A stretch of 15,624 nt of DNA from an uncultured Peptococcaceae bacterium (GCA_937919295.1 CALFRX010000089.1:1-15624), one strand, 5' to 3'. Shown: positions 6,896-14,315, counted from the first letter of the stretch. A program made the numbers and translations. Notes: generated from the sequence alone by a model not told the origin.

Positions 6896-7400
6896 TTACT
6901 CCTCCTGACCCAAGATTTCCTTAACGGATTTGCCTCTCAATTTGGCAACGTCTTCCACTGTACGCATACCGCTAAGACCGGACATGGTTGCCGATACCGT
7001 ATTAATGGCATTATTGGAGCCTAAGGATTTCGTCAAAACGTCACGGATTCCAACGGCTTCGAGGACGGCACGAACGGGACCGCCGGCGATCACACCGGTA
7101 CCGGGCGGGTTTCAGCATCACACGGCTTGCGCCGAAGCGGCCGATGGTTTCATGAGGCAGTGAATAGTTCACAATAGGTACGTAAATTAAATTCTTCTTC
7201 GCGTCTTCAACGGCTTTTCTGATGGCTTCCGGCACTTCACCGGCTTTGCCTATGCCGCTGCCGACATGACCGTTACCGTCACCGACGACGACGAGGGCGC
7301 TGAAGCTGAAACGGCGGCCGCCTTTTACGACCTTGGCGACACGGTTGATATTGACGATGGTTTCTGTCAATTCAAGACTATTGGCGTCAATTCTGGACAT
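6896..7400 (-). pseudogene. rpsE: 30S ribosomal protein S5, frame broken at about 7103
   Basis: S5 is a 30S protein at the mRNA entry tunnel that influences decoding accuracy. Residues 1-99 (7400 to 7104) are intact: the dsRBD-like domain with VVKGGRRFSFSALVVVGDG and ends at GRFGASRVMLKPA. The family then continues with two residues and GTGVIAGGPVRAV. That continuation is present (7102 down to stop 6896), but in a different frame. As read, the first frame ends in an unrelated Arg-rich tail at 7041, giving 119 residues. Restoring 5 nt after GCC would give KPA-xx-GTG and a 169-residue protein, close to the usual 166 or so. Both parts are otherwise perfectly conserved and S5 is essential, so I infer a sequence error or a very recent deletion. 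GGGAGG precedes the ATG. Confidence 0.9.
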
Positions 7401-7420
7401 CTATTTCCCTCCTTACCCTC

Positions 7421-7783
7421 TTAAAATTCGAGGCCAGCTTCTCTGGCACTGTCTGCAAGCGCTTTTACTCTGCCGTGGTAGATCATACCGCCACGGTCAA
7501 AAACAACCTGCTTGATTCCTTTTTCGAGAGCTTTTTCCGCGATGAGTTTACCGACTGAGGCAGCTGCTTCTTTGTTTCCGCCATAATTTTCTTTGAGGGA
7601 AGCATCCAAGGTGGAAGCAGCGGCTAAGGTATTGCCGGCAACATCATCAATGATTTGGGCATAGATATGTTTTGCACTGCGGAACACAGCCAAACGGGGA
7701 CAATCCGGCGTACCGGAAATTTTCAGTCGCACACTGGCATGTTTTTTATTCCGCACAGCTTTTCTGTTATATTGTTTATACAA
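7421..7783 (-). CDS. rplR: 50S ribosomal protein L18
   Basis: L18 binds 5S rRNA and anchors it in the central protuberance together with L5. The 120-residue protein has a basic N-terminus and the family motifs RLAVFRSAKHIYAQIIDD, VVFDRGGMIYHGRVKALAD and the ending REAGLEF. The start codon is TTG (7781-7783). AAGGAG (7792-7797) sits 8 nt upstream and no ATG exists in the N-terminal region, so the unusual start is well supported. It lies between rplF and rpsE as expected. Confidence 0.96.
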   Translation of the reverse strand: MYKQYNRKAVRNKKHASVRLKISGTPDCPRLAVFRSAKHIYAQIIDDVAGNTLAAASTLDASLKENYGGNKEAAASVGKLIAEKALEKGIKQVVFDRGGMIYHGRVKALADSAREAGLEF

Positions 7784-7800
7784 AACAAGCGCTCCTTCCT

Positions 7801-8346
7801 TTAACCGGCTTTGACACCGGCTTTACCGGCTTTCCGTTTGATTACTTCACCTTCGTACTTGATCCCTTTGCCCTTATAGGGTTCCGGGGGTCTTACTTTT
7901 CTGACGTCCGCTGCGAAGGCGCCGACCTTTTCTTTATCAATACCCGTGATGGAAATTTTGTTCGGAGAAGGGACTTCGACTTCGACGCCTTCCTCCGGTT
8001 CCATCTCTACGGGATGAGAGTAACCCACGGTTAACACGAGGTTTCTCCCTTGTTTGGCTGCGCGGTACCCGACGCCGACCAATTCTAAATTCTTTTGAAA
8101 TCCGGTGGTCACCCCGACGACCATGTTATTGACCAAAGCTCTGGTCAAACCATGGAGCGCCCGATGTTCTTTGGCATCGGAAGGACGAGTAACGAGCAGC
8201 TGCTCACCTTCGATCACCACATCGATATCAGGATGAATGTTCCTTTCCAGTTTTCCTTTGGGGCCTTCCACTTTAAGGTGTTTGCCAGCCAAAGAAATAT
8301 TCACTCCGGAAGGGATCACTACCGGCATTTTGCCTATACGAGACAT
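7801..8346 (-). CDS. rplF: 50S ribosomal protein L6
   Basis: L6 binds 23S rRNA near the sarcin-ricin loop and the factor-binding site. The 181-residue protein begins MSRIGKMPVVIPSGV and carries both repeated L6 domains, including HGLTRALVNNMVVGVTTGF and the conserved RPPEPYKGKGIKYEGE signature near the C-terminus. The tail ends KRKAGKAGVKAG, encoded by short tandem GCCGGT-rich repeats, and is two or three residues longer than common. GGGAGG precedes the ATG. Confidence 0.98.
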   Translation of the reverse strand: MSRIGKMPVVIPSGVNISLAGKHLKVEGPKGKLERNIHPDIDVVIEGEQLLVTRPSDAKEHRALHGLTRALVNNMVVGVTTGFQKNLELVGVGYRAAKQGRNLVLTVGYSHPVEMEPEEGVEVEVPSPNKISITGIDKEKVGAFAADVRKVRPPEPYKGKGIKYEGEVIKRKAGKAGVKAG

Positions 8347-8382
8347 ATTGCACCTCCCAATTTGAGTTCACATTTTTTGATT

Positions 8383-8781
8383 TTACCAGATGTAGCACAT
8401 TACTTCGCCGCCGATACCGGCTTTTCTCGCGTCCTTATCGGTCATCAGACCTTTGGACGTGGAAATAACGGCAATACCAAGACCACCCAATACTTTAGGA
8501 AGCTCATCTTTCTGGGCGTAGACTCTCAAACCGGGACGGCTGATTCTTTTCAGCCCGCTGAGGACCTTTTCGCGGTTGGCGCCATACTTCAGATAGAGGC
8601 GTAAAAAGCCTTGTTTTCCATCTTCGATGTATTCGACATCTTTGATATAGCCTTCTTCTTTTAAGATGTTGGCTAAGTTTAGTTTCGTTTTCGAGGCGGG
8701 AATTTCCACCTTTTCCATATAAACAGTATTTGCATTGCGGATTCTGGTAAGGAAATCGGCAATGGGATCTGTCATGACCAT
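8383..8781 (-). CDS. rpsH: 30S ribosomal protein S8
   Basis: S8 is a primary binder of the central domain of 16S rRNA. In E. coli it also represses translation of the spc operon. The 132-residue product has the N-terminal TDPIADFLTRIRNA and the C-terminal signature GLGIAVISTSKGLMTDKDAR, ending GGEVMCYIW. The first of two nearby ATGs (8779-8781) is chosen because GGAGG lies 7 nt upstream; the second, two codons on, would have 13. The length is typical. Confidence 0.98.
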   Translation of the reverse strand: MVMTDPIADFLTRIRNANTVYMEKVEIPASKTKLNLANILKEEGYIKDVEYIEDGKQGFLRLYLKYGANREKVLSGLKRISRPGLRVYAQKDELPKVLGGLGIAVISTSKGLMTDKDARKAGIGGEVMCYIW

Positions 8782-8800
8782 GTTCTTACCTCCTTCCGGT

Positions 8801-8986
8801 TTACCAACTGGATTTGGTTACACCGGGGATTTCACCCTTGTAAGCCAATTCTCTAAAGCAAACCCTGCAGATTCCAAATTTCCGCATGTAGGCATGGGGT
8901 CTGCCGCAAATTCTGCAACGATTATACCCGCGAACGGAATACTTGGGCGTGCGCCCCTGTTTCGCAATCATTGATTTTTTTGCCAC
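8801..8986 (-). CDS. rpsN: 30S ribosomal protein S14, type Z (zinc-binding)
   Basis: S14 is in the 30S head and is needed for late assembly. At 61 residues this is the short zinc type, with C24-X2-C27-X12-C40-X2-C43 (CRICGRPHAYMRKFGICRVC) and the ending GVTKSSW. The start is GTG (8984-8986) with AAGGAGG 7 nt upstream. The location between rplE and rpsH is standard for the housekeeping copy. Bacilli may carry a second zinc-free copy elsewhere, which cannot be judged from this window. Confidence 0.98.
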   Translation of the reverse strand: MAKKSMIAKQGRTPKYSVRGYNRCRICGRPHAYMRKFGICRVCFRELAYKGEIPGVTKSSW

Positions 8987-9009
8987 GTTGTTTCCTCCTT
9001 ATTTTCGAC

Positions 9010-9552
9010 TTACTTCACCGCAAAGGGCATGCCCATAAGTCTTAAGAGTTCTTTGGCTTCTTCATCAGTTTTGGCGGAAGTGACAAAGCAAACTTCCATA
9101 CCGCGGACGCGGTCGATCTTATCGTATTCGATTTCCGGGAAGATCAACTGTTCCTTTAAGCCTAAAGTATAGTTACCCCGTCCGTCGAAGGCCTTTGCCG
9201 AGACTCCCTTGAAGTCCCTGACCCGCGGCAGCGCCACGGAGACCAGACGGTCGCAGAATTCATACATTTTTTCGCCCCTCAAAGTAACTTTGCAGCCAAT
9301 GGACATCCCTTCTCTGACTTTAAACGCAGCGACGGATTTTTTCGCTTTGGTGATGATCGGCTTCTGACCGGTAATCATGGTCAGGTCACCGACAGCGGCG
9401 TCCATGGCCTTGGGATTGGCGATGGCTTCGCCCAGGCCCATGTTGACAACGATTTTCACGAGTTTGGGTACTTCCATGATGTTGTCATACTGAAATTTTT
9501 CTTTCAGGGCAGGTACGATCTCACTGGCGTATTTATCTTTGAGTCTTGCCAT
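9010..9552 (-). CDS. rplE: 50S ribosomal protein L5
   Basis: L5 binds 5S rRNA and contacts P-site tRNA. The 180-residue protein begins MARLKDKYASEIVPALKEKF and shows KIVVNMGLGEA, the GQKPIITKAKKSVAAFKVRE segment and the VRDFKGVSAKAFDGRGNY loop. ATG at 9550-9552 is chosen, with AAGGAG 8 nt upstream. The seven extra upstream codons (from a TTG) cover that site and do not match the family. It lies 21 nt after rplX. Confidence 0.98.
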   Translation of the reverse strand: MARLKDKYASEIVPALKEKFQYDNIMEVPKLVKIVVNMGLGEAIANPKAMDAAVGDLTMITGQKPIITKAKKSVAAFKVREGMSIGCKVTLRGEKMYEFCDRLVSVALPRVRDFKGVSAKAFDGRGNYTLGLKEQLIFPEIEYDKIDRVRGMEVCFVTSAKTDEEAKELLRLMGMPFAVK

Positions 9553-9573
9553 AATACTATCTCCTTCCCCCAA

Positions 9574-9897
9574 TTACTTCAAGATTTCACCGCAATGTTT
9601 GCACTGGCGCACCAGTTTGTCATCGACGGTTTTCATAGAGATTCTGGTTACTTTTTTGCATTTGCCGCAATAGAGCATTACGTTGGACAGATCGATCGCA
9701 GCGGGTTTATCCATGATGCCGCCCTGGGGGTTCTTCTGGGTGGGTTTGGTGTGTCTTTTGACCACGTTGATCCCTTCCACAATCACCTTGCCGCTTGCGG
9801 GAAGCACCTGGAGGACTTTGCCGGTTGTGCCGGCGTCTTTACCGGTAATGACCATTACCGTATCGTCTTTTTTGATATGCGTTTTGGCTAAAGCCAA
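9574..9897 (-). CDS. rplX: 50S ribosomal protein L24, with zinc ribbon
   Basis: L24 starts 50S assembly by binding the 5' domain of 23S rRNA. The 107-residue product has a KOW motif (KKDDTVMVITGKDAGTTGKV) near the N-terminus and the conserved NVVKRHTKPTQ. Its C-terminal zinc ribbon is C77-X2-C80-X18-C99-X2-C102. The start is a TTG at 9895-9897: AGGAGG (9906-9911) is 8 nt away and the reading MALAKTHIKKDD suits the family. The in-frame GTG at 9904-9906 overlaps the Shine-Dalgarno itself and adds three residues, so I reject it, but it cannot be excluded. Confidence 0.93.
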   Translation of the reverse strand: MALAKTHIKKDDTVMVITGKDAGTTGKVLQVLPASGKVIVEGINVVKRHTKPTQKNPQGGIMDKPAAIDLSNVMLYCGKCKKVTRISMKTVDDKLVRQCKHCGEILK

Positions 9898-9915
9898 TTC
9901 GTCCACCTCCTAATA

Positions 9916-10284
9916 TTAGAGCACTTCCGGCGCCAGGGAAACGATCTTCATGTAGTTCTTTTCCCTTAGTTCTCTCGCTACGGGCCCGAAAATACGGGTG
10001 CCCTGGGGCTGACCATCGTCTTTGATGATCACGGCCGCGTTCTGGTCAAAGCGAATATAGGTACCGTCTTCCCGACGAATTTCTTTTTTGGTACGGACTA
10101 CGACAGCCTTAACGACCTGGCCTTTTTTTACCACGCCGCCGGGTGTGGCATGTTTGACCGTGCAGACGATCACATCGCCAACCGTGGCATAACGGCGACC
10201 CGCGCCTCCTAAAACCTTAATACATAACAACTCTTTCGCGCCGGTATTGTCACCGACCTTGAGTCTGGTTTCCTGTTGAATCAT
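9916..10284 (-). CDS. rplN: 50S ribosomal protein L14
   Basis: L14 lies at the subunit interface and forms bridges to 16S rRNA. The 122-residue protein matches the family end to end: MIQQETRLKVGDNTGAK, then VLGGAGRRYATVGDVIV, the VKKGQVVKAVVVRTKK basic strand and GTRIFGPVARELREKNYMKI. An AAGGGGG site precedes the ATG by 9 nt. It opens the spc block, 27 nt after rpsQ, with no terminator or clear promoter in between, so co-transcription with the S10 block is likely. Confidence 0.98.
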   Translation of the reverse strand: MIQQETRLKVGDNTGAKELLCIKVLGGAGRRYATVGDVIVCTVKHATPGGVVKKGQVVKAVVVRTKKEIRREDGTYIRFDQNAAVIIKDDGQPQGTRIFGPVARELREKNYMKIVSLAPEVL

Positions 10285-10311
10285 GTCTGATTGCCCCCTT
10301 TCTTATTGCCC

Positions 10312-10575
10312 TCAGACGATCGGGGCTTTTTCGATAATCTCAACCAAGCGCCATCTCTTATCTTTGGACAAGGGGCGTGTTTCCATCATACGGACAACGT
10401 CGCCGATTCTTGCTTCATTGTTTTCGTCATGGGCTTTATACTTTTTGCTGGTTTTTACGATTTTCCCGTAAAGAGGATGCTTGATTCTGGTTTCAACGCT
10501 TACAACGATGGTTTTATCCATTTTATCGCTGACGACGGTACCGATGCGCACTTTTCTGCTTGTGGTTCTTTCCAT
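10312..10575 (-). CDS. rpsQ: 30S ribosomal protein S17
   Basis: S17 is an early 16S rRNA binder with an OB fold. The 87-residue product carries VVSDKMDKTIVVSVETRIKH, then PLYGKIVKTSKKYKAHDE and the late signature RPLSKDKRWRLVEIIEKA. AAGGAGG precedes the ATG at good spacing. The gene lies 20 nt after rpmC, in the normal position at the end of the S10 block. Confidence 0.98.
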   Translation of the reverse strand: MERTTSRKVRIGTVVSDKMDKTIVVSVETRIKHPLYGKIVKTSKKYKAHDENNEARIGDVVRMMETRPLSKDKRWRLVEIIEKAPIV

Positions 10576-10595
10576 GTTCGATATCCTCCTTCCGT

Positions 10596-10796
10596 TTATT
10601 CTTCACCGCTGAGTTCACGTTCTCTGATGACCGTTTTCACTCTTGCGATATTTCTCTTGACGTCTTTAATCACCGCGGGATTCTCCAGCTGACCGGTGGC
10701 CAAACGAAAACGCAGATTAAAGAGTTCGGTTTTCAAATCACCAACTTTTCTGACTAATTCTTCACTGGTCATTTCGTTGATTTCTTTCATCTTCAT
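10596..10796 (-). CDS. rpmC: 50S ribosomal protein L29
   Basis: L29 is a two-helix protein beside the exit tunnel and part of the docking site for trigger factor and SRP. The 66-residue product has MTSEELVRKVGDLKTELFNL and RFRLATGQLENPAVIKDV, the family core. Its ATG overlaps the rplP stop (ATGA, 4 nt). The only upstream site is a weak GGCGGTGA inside rplP, so coupled translation is probable. A second ATG two codons on is possible. Confidence 0.97.
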   Translation of the reverse strand: MKMKEINEMTSEELVRKVGDLKTELFNLRFRLATGQLENPAVIKDVKRNIARVKTVIRERELSGEE

Positions 10797-11221
10797 TCTG
10801 CTTCACCGCCAATCTCTTCACGTTTGATGAACTTACTCTTGACAGGGAGCTTATGCTGGGCCAAACGGATGGCTTCTCTCGCGATTTCTTCGCTGACGCC
10901 GCTGACTTCAAACATCACGCGGCCCGGTTTCACCACGGCTACCCAATATTCCGGGGAACCTTTCCCACTGCCCATACGGGTTTCCGCGGGTTTTTCGGTG
11001 ACGGGTTTATGAGGGAAGATTTTGATCCAGACGTTCCCGCCTCTTTTCATATAACGGGTTATCGCGATACGGGCTGCTTCAATCTGCCGGCTGGTGATCC
11101 AACCGCATTCGGTGGCCTGGAGACCGTATTCACCGTAGGAAACGAAATTGCCTTTCATGGCTTTCCCGGCCATTCTGCCGCGATGCTGTTTCCGATGTTT
11201 CACTCTTTTGGGAATTAACAT
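10793..11221 (-). CDS. rplP: 50S ribosomal protein L16
   Basis: L16 organises the A-site and 5S region of the 50S subunit. The 142-residue protein begins MLIPKRVKHRKQHRGRMAG and shows QIEAARIAITRYMKRGG, IFPHKPVTEKPAETRMGSGK and the KGSPEYWVAVVKPGRVMFE segment. The conserved Arg in ETRMGSGKG lies where E. coli L16 is hydroxylated. Its ATG overlaps the rpsC stop by one base (TAATG), with an AAGGGGG site in the last rpsC codons. It overlaps rpmC by 4 nt at the other end. Confidence 0.98.
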   Translation of the reverse strand: MLIPKRVKHRKQHRGRMAGKAMKGNFVSYGEYGLQATECGWITSRQIEAARIAITRYMKRGGNVWIKIFPHKPVTEKPAETRMGSGKGSPEYWVAVVKPGRVMFEVSGVSEEIAREAIRLAQHKLPVKSKFIKREEIGGEAE

Positions 11222-11892
11222 TAGTGGTTACCCCCTTCCGCTCTTTTAGGGGCCTTCACGGCTTTTTCGGGAAGCACTTCTCCTTTGTAGATCCAGCATT
11301 TGATCCCGATTTTGCCGTAAGTGGTGTTGGCTTCGGCAACCGCGTAATCGATGTCGGCACGGAGGGTGTGCAGAGGCACTTTGCCGTCGCTGACCCATTC
11401 AGTACGGGCGATTTCCGCGCCGCCGAGACGGCCCGCGCACATCAGCTTGATGCCGCCGGCACCCATGCGCATGGTACGGCCCATAGCCTGCTTCATCGCG
11501 CGGCGGAAAGCGATACGCCGTTCCAGGGAAGAGGCAACGCTTTCGGCAACGAGCTGGGCATCGAGTTCCGGTTTTTTGACTTCATTGATATAGATATTGA
11601 CCTTTTTGCCCGTCATTTTTTCCAGGGCTTTTTTCAGGGAATCTACTTCCGCGCCGCCGCGGCCAATGACGATACCGGGTTTGGCGGTAAAAATATTGAC
11701 TTTGACACGGCCTGCCGCGCGTTCGATTTCGATGCGGGAAATACCGGAATCATAAAGTCTTTTCTTTAGATATTTTCTAATCTGATAGTCTTCTAAAAGA
11801 TAATCAGAGTATTCTTTTCTGGCATACCAGCGACTGTCCCAGTCGCGAATGACGCCGACTCTGAATCCCTTTGGGTTAACTTTCTGGCCCAC
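11221..11892 (-). CDS. rpsC: 30S ribosomal protein S3
   Basis: S3 forms part of the mRNA entry pore and helicase. The 223-residue protein begins MGQKVNPKGFRVGVIRDWDS. It has a type II KH domain with the GxxG loop (PGIVIGRGGAEVDSLKK) and the C-terminal domain with MGAGGIKLMCAGRLGGAEIA and TTYGKIGIKCWIYKGE. The start is GTG (11890-11892), only 3 nt after the rplV stop, with AGGAGG formed by the last rplV codons. The length is usual for Bacillota. Confidence 0.98.
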   Translation of the reverse strand: MGQKVNPKGFRVGVIRDWDSRWYARKEYSDYLLEDYQIRKYLKKRLYDSGISRIEIERAAGRVKVNIFTAKPGIVIGRGGAEVDSLKKALEKMTGKKVNIYINEVKKPELDAQLVAESVASSLERRIAFRRAMKQAMGRTMRMGAGGIKLMCAGRLGGAEIARTEWVSDGKVPLHTLRADIDYAVAEANTTYGKIGIKCWIYKGEVLPEKAVKAPKRAEGGNH

Positions 11893-11895
11893 GCT

Positions 11896-12237
11896 TTATG
11901 CCTCCTCTCTTTCGCTCACGACGATGGTGATGTGACTGCATCTCTTTAACATCCGGTCGGCGCGGCCCATGGCCCGGGGTTTGATCCGTTTCCAGGTTAC
12001 GCCTTCGTCGATGCATATTTTTTTAACGAACAGATCGTCGCCGGTCATATCGTTGTTATGTTCCGCGTTGGCAACAGCGGAATTAAGAACTTTCAGAACG
12101 GGGGTACAACCCCGGTTGGGGGTAAGTTTTAAAATAGCACGGGCTTCTTCCACGCTCTTGCCGCGCACGAGGTCGGCAACGTATCTAACCTTGCGGGGAG
12201 AAATCCGAATGTGTTTCGCTACTGCTTTAACTTCCAC
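11896..12237 (-). CDS. rplV: 50S ribosomal protein L22
   Basis: L22 binds all 23S domains, and its long beta hairpin lines the peptide exit tunnel, where macrolide-resistance changes occur. The 113-residue product shows ISPRKVRYVADLVRGKSVEE, then VLNSAVANAEHNNDM and the hairpin TWKRIKPRAMGRADRMLKR with no visible insertion or deletion. The start is GTG (12235-12237) with AAGGAGG at good spacing. It lies 18 nt after rpsS. Confidence 0.98.
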   Translation of the reverse strand: MEVKAVAKHIRISPRKVRYVADLVRGKSVEEARAILKLTPNRGCTPVLKVLNSAVANAEHNNDMTGDDLFVKKICIDEGVTWKRIKPRAMGRADRMLKRCSHITIVVSEREEA

Positions 12238-12255
12238 GATTGTTTCCTCCTTCGG

Positions 12256-12540
12256 TTATTTTAAAGCGCTGGATTTTTCCGTCATATTGCCGTGACCTCT
12301 ATAGGTACGGGTCATGACGAATTCTCCTAATTTATGCCCTACCATATCTTCGGTAATATAAATGGGAACATGTTTTCTGCCGTCATGGATGGCGATGGTA
12401 TGTCCGATCATCTGGGGGAAGATGGTGGAACGACGAGACCAGGTTTTAATCACCTGCTTTTCATTGCTTTCGTTCATCTTCTCCACCTTAGCCATGAGAC
12501 TGGCTTCGCAATACGGACCTTTTTTCAATGATCTGGTCAT
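12256..12540 (-). CDS. rpsS: 30S ribosomal protein S19
   Basis: S19 is in the 30S head beside S13 and contacts tRNA and the 50S bridge. The 94-residue product has MTRSLKKGPYCEASLMAKVE, then WSRRSTIFPQMIGHTIAIHDGR and the conserved HVPIYITEDMVGHKLGEFV. The start at 12538-12540 has AAGGAGG 7 nt upstream; extension upstream by seven codons would run through that site and adds non-family sequence. It lies 21 nt after rplB. Confidence 0.98.
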   Translation of the reverse strand: MTRSLKKGPYCEASLMAKVEKMNESNEKQVIKTWSRRSTIFPQMIGHTIAIHDGRKHVPIYITEDMVGHKLGEFVMTRTYRGHGNMTEKSSALK

Positions 12541-12561
12541 GATACTGCCTCCTTCCTCCAA

Positions 12562-13386
12562 TTATCCTCTCGATTTTACGATCAGCTTACTGGAAGCTTT
12601 TTTCTTATTGCGGGTTTTGGCGCCGAGAGCGGGTTTACCCCAGGGAGTCACAGGAGCGCGACCCACCGGCGAACGGCCTTCCCCGCCGCCATGGGGGTGA
12701 TCGCAGGGATTCATCACAACGCCGCGGGTGCCGGGACGGACGCCTTTCCAGCGATTGCGGCCGGCTTTCCCGATATTGATGTTTTCCTGATCTTCGTTGC
12801 CCACCTGACCGATGGTGGCCCGGCATTCGATGCGCACCATGCGCATTTCACCGGAGGGCAGACGCAAAGTAGCGTAATTGCCTTCCTTGGCCATCAGCTG
12901 GGCGCCGGCACCGGCGCTGCGCACCATTTTGGCGCCGCCGTTGGGGTACAGCTCAATGCCATGGAGATAGGTACCGACGGGAATGTTCAGCAAAGGCAAA
13001 TTGTTGCCGACTTTGATGTCTGCGCCAGGACCGGAAACGACTTTATCGCCGACTTTTAAACCCTGAGGGGCCAAGATATATCTTTTTTCGCCGTCTGCGT
13101 AGAAGAGCAGGGCGATATTGGCCGTGCGATTGGGATCGTATTCAATGGCGTTCACCGTTGCCGGAATACCGTCTTTATTTCTTTTGAAATCAATAATGCG
13201 ATACTGTCTTTTGTGACCGCCGCCTTTATGACGCGTGGTCATGCGACCTTTATTGTTTCTGCCACCGGTGTTTTTCAGGGGAGCGAGCAGTGTTTTTTCC
13301 GGCTCGGATTTCGTGATTTCCTCGAAGGTGGAAACCGTCATTCCCCGGCGTCCCGGTGAAGTAGGATTGTATTTTTTAATACCCAT
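12562..13386 (-). CDS. rplB: 50S ribosomal protein L2
   Basis: L2 is one of the most conserved ribosomal proteins and is needed for subunit joining and peptidyl-transferase activity. The 274-residue product has the OB and SH3-like domains with RHKGGGHKRQYRIIDFKRNK and GTYLHGIELYPNGGAKM, and the late signature NPCDHPHGGGEGRSP (from residue 226). H230 corresponds to the functionally important His of E. coli L2. The third residue of that motif is Cys here where Val is common. AAGGAGG precedes the ATG. Confidence 0.98.
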   Translation of the reverse strand: MGIKKYNPTSPGRRGMTVSTFEEITKSEPEKTLLAPLKNTGGRNNKGRMTTRHKGGGHKRQYRIIDFKRNKDGIPATVNAIEYDPNRTANIALLFYADGEKRYILAPQGLKVGDKVVSGPGADIKVGNNLPLLNIPVGTYLHGIELYPNGGAKMVRSAGAGAQLMAKEGNYATLRLPSGEMRMVRIECRATIGQVGNEDQENINIGKAGRNRWKGVRPGTRGVVMNPCDHPHGGGEGRSPVGRAPVTPWGKPALGAKTRNKKKASSKLIVKSRG

Positions 13387-13407
13387 GTTTTTTCCTCCTT
13401 CTAATAA

Positions 13408-13695
13408 TTATAGGCCTTCAAAAACCTTGATCTGATCACCGGCTTTCAAAGTAACGACCGCTTTTTTCTTATCGGGGCGTTTGCCTTCGTATTTGCCCTG
13501 TTTTTTGATTTTGCCCGGAATCGTTCTGGTGGTGACGTTCAGAACGGTCACGTCGAACATTTTTTCCACGGCGTTTTTGATTTCGATTTTATTCGCATCC
13601 TTCGTCACTTCAAAGGAGTATTTGTTCTCTCCCATGAGCAGCATGGATTTTTCAGAAACCAGCGGTTTGACTAAGATTTCATAAGGTTCTCTCAT
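13408..13695 (-). CDS. rplW: 50S ribosomal protein L23
   Basis: L23 lies at the exit of the peptide tunnel and docks trigger factor and SRP. The 95-residue protein shows EILVKPLVSEKSMLLMGENK, the family start (PLVSEKS), then IKNAVEKMFDVTVLNV and a basic GKIKKQGKYEGKRPDKKKAV stretch. Its ATG overlaps the rplD stop (ATGA, 4 nt), implying coupled translation. The length is typical for Bacillota. Confidence 0.97.
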   Translation of the reverse strand: MREPYEILVKPLVSEKSMLLMGENKYSFEVTKDANKIEIKNAVEKMFDVTVLNVTTRTIPGKIKKQGKYEGKRPDKKKAVVTLKAGDQIKVFEGL

Positions 13696-14315
13696 AACGC
13701 GAGCACCTCCTCTACTCTGGCCACGGCGTCTTTCGTCATGATCAGCTTTTTGTTGGCCAGAATATTATATACGTTGATGCCGGTGGCTTCCACAGGGTAG
13801 ACGCCGGCGAGATTTCTGACACTCTTCATTACGTTTTCATCGAATTCGCCTAAAACCAGAAGGGCGTTTTCCAATTCAAGTTTATGGAAGAGTTCCGCCA
13901 TGATTTTGGTTTTCGGCGCGTCCAGGACGAGTTCATCGAAAACGATCAACTCACCGTTGGCGAATTTATTACTCAATGCGCTGCGCAGCGCGGCGCGACG
14001 CATCTTCTTAGGCATAGAAAAGCCATAGGATCTCATATGGGGTCCGAAAGCGACGCCACCGCCGGTCCAGACGGGATTTCTCTTGGTGCCGACACGGGCG
14101 CGACCGGTACCTTTTTGACGCCACGGTTTTTTGGTGCTGCCCTGCACTTGACTGCGGGTTTTGCTTTCGTGGGTACCTCTTCTTTCCGAAGCCTGGTTGT
14201 TAATAACGGCCTGGTGCATCAGAGGGACGTTGATTTTGGCTTCAAAGACGGATTCATTCAATTCCATTTCTCCGGCTTCTTCGCCCTGCATATTATAAAC
14301 CTTAATGTTAGCCAT
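13692..14315 (-). CDS. rplD: 50S ribosomal protein L4
   Basis: L4 lines the exit tunnel with an extended loop. In E. coli it represses its own S10 operon by binding the leader. The 207-residue product has the loop region with GSTKKPWRQKGTGRARVGTK and GGGVAFGPHMRSYGFSMPKK, followed by the globular part ending DAVARVEEVLAL. No tunnel-loop deletions of the macrolide-resistance kind are visible. A GGAGG site lies before the ATG. Whether L4 autoregulates here is not shown by the sequence. Confidence 0.98.
   Translation of the reverse strand: MANIKVYNMQGEEAGEMELNESVFEAKINVPLMHQAVINNQASERRGTHESKTRSQVQGSTKKPWRQKGTGRARVGTKRNPVWTGGGVAFGPHMRSYGFSMPKKMRRAALRSALSNKFANGELIVFDELVLDAPKTKIMAELFHKLELENALLVLGEFDENVMKSVRNLAGVYPVEATGINVYNILANKKLIMTKDAVARVEEVLAL

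Noticed and set aside
6896..7093. Independent small gene starting at GTG 7091-7093 (S5 C-terminal part)
   Set aside because: There is no Shine-Dalgarno sequence upstream, and it begins in the middle of a conserved S5 motif. It is the second half of the broken rpsE.
7041..7103. Arg-rich C-terminal tail of the 119-residue S5 reading
   Set aside because: The tail (RYRCDRRRSRS…) is the out-of-frame translation of the conserved GTGVIAGGPVRA region, not a new domain.
7098..7112. Programmed ribosomal frameshift in rpsE
   Set aside because: No recognised slippery heptamer, stop codon at the shift point or stimulatory structure is evident, and the shift would leave S5 two residues short. A deletion or sequence error is simpler.
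7801..7835. Short tandem repeats (accggcttt-like) at the rplF end
   Set aside because: They encode the KAGKAGVKAG tail of L6, where basic Gly/Ala-rich tails are common. It is not a mobile or regulatory repeat.
11224..11769. 181-codon plus-strand open frame opposite rpsC
   Set aside because: It lies wholly antisense to a clearly conserved gene, its protein is Phe/Asp/His-rich without a known motif, and it arises from the complementary codon pattern.
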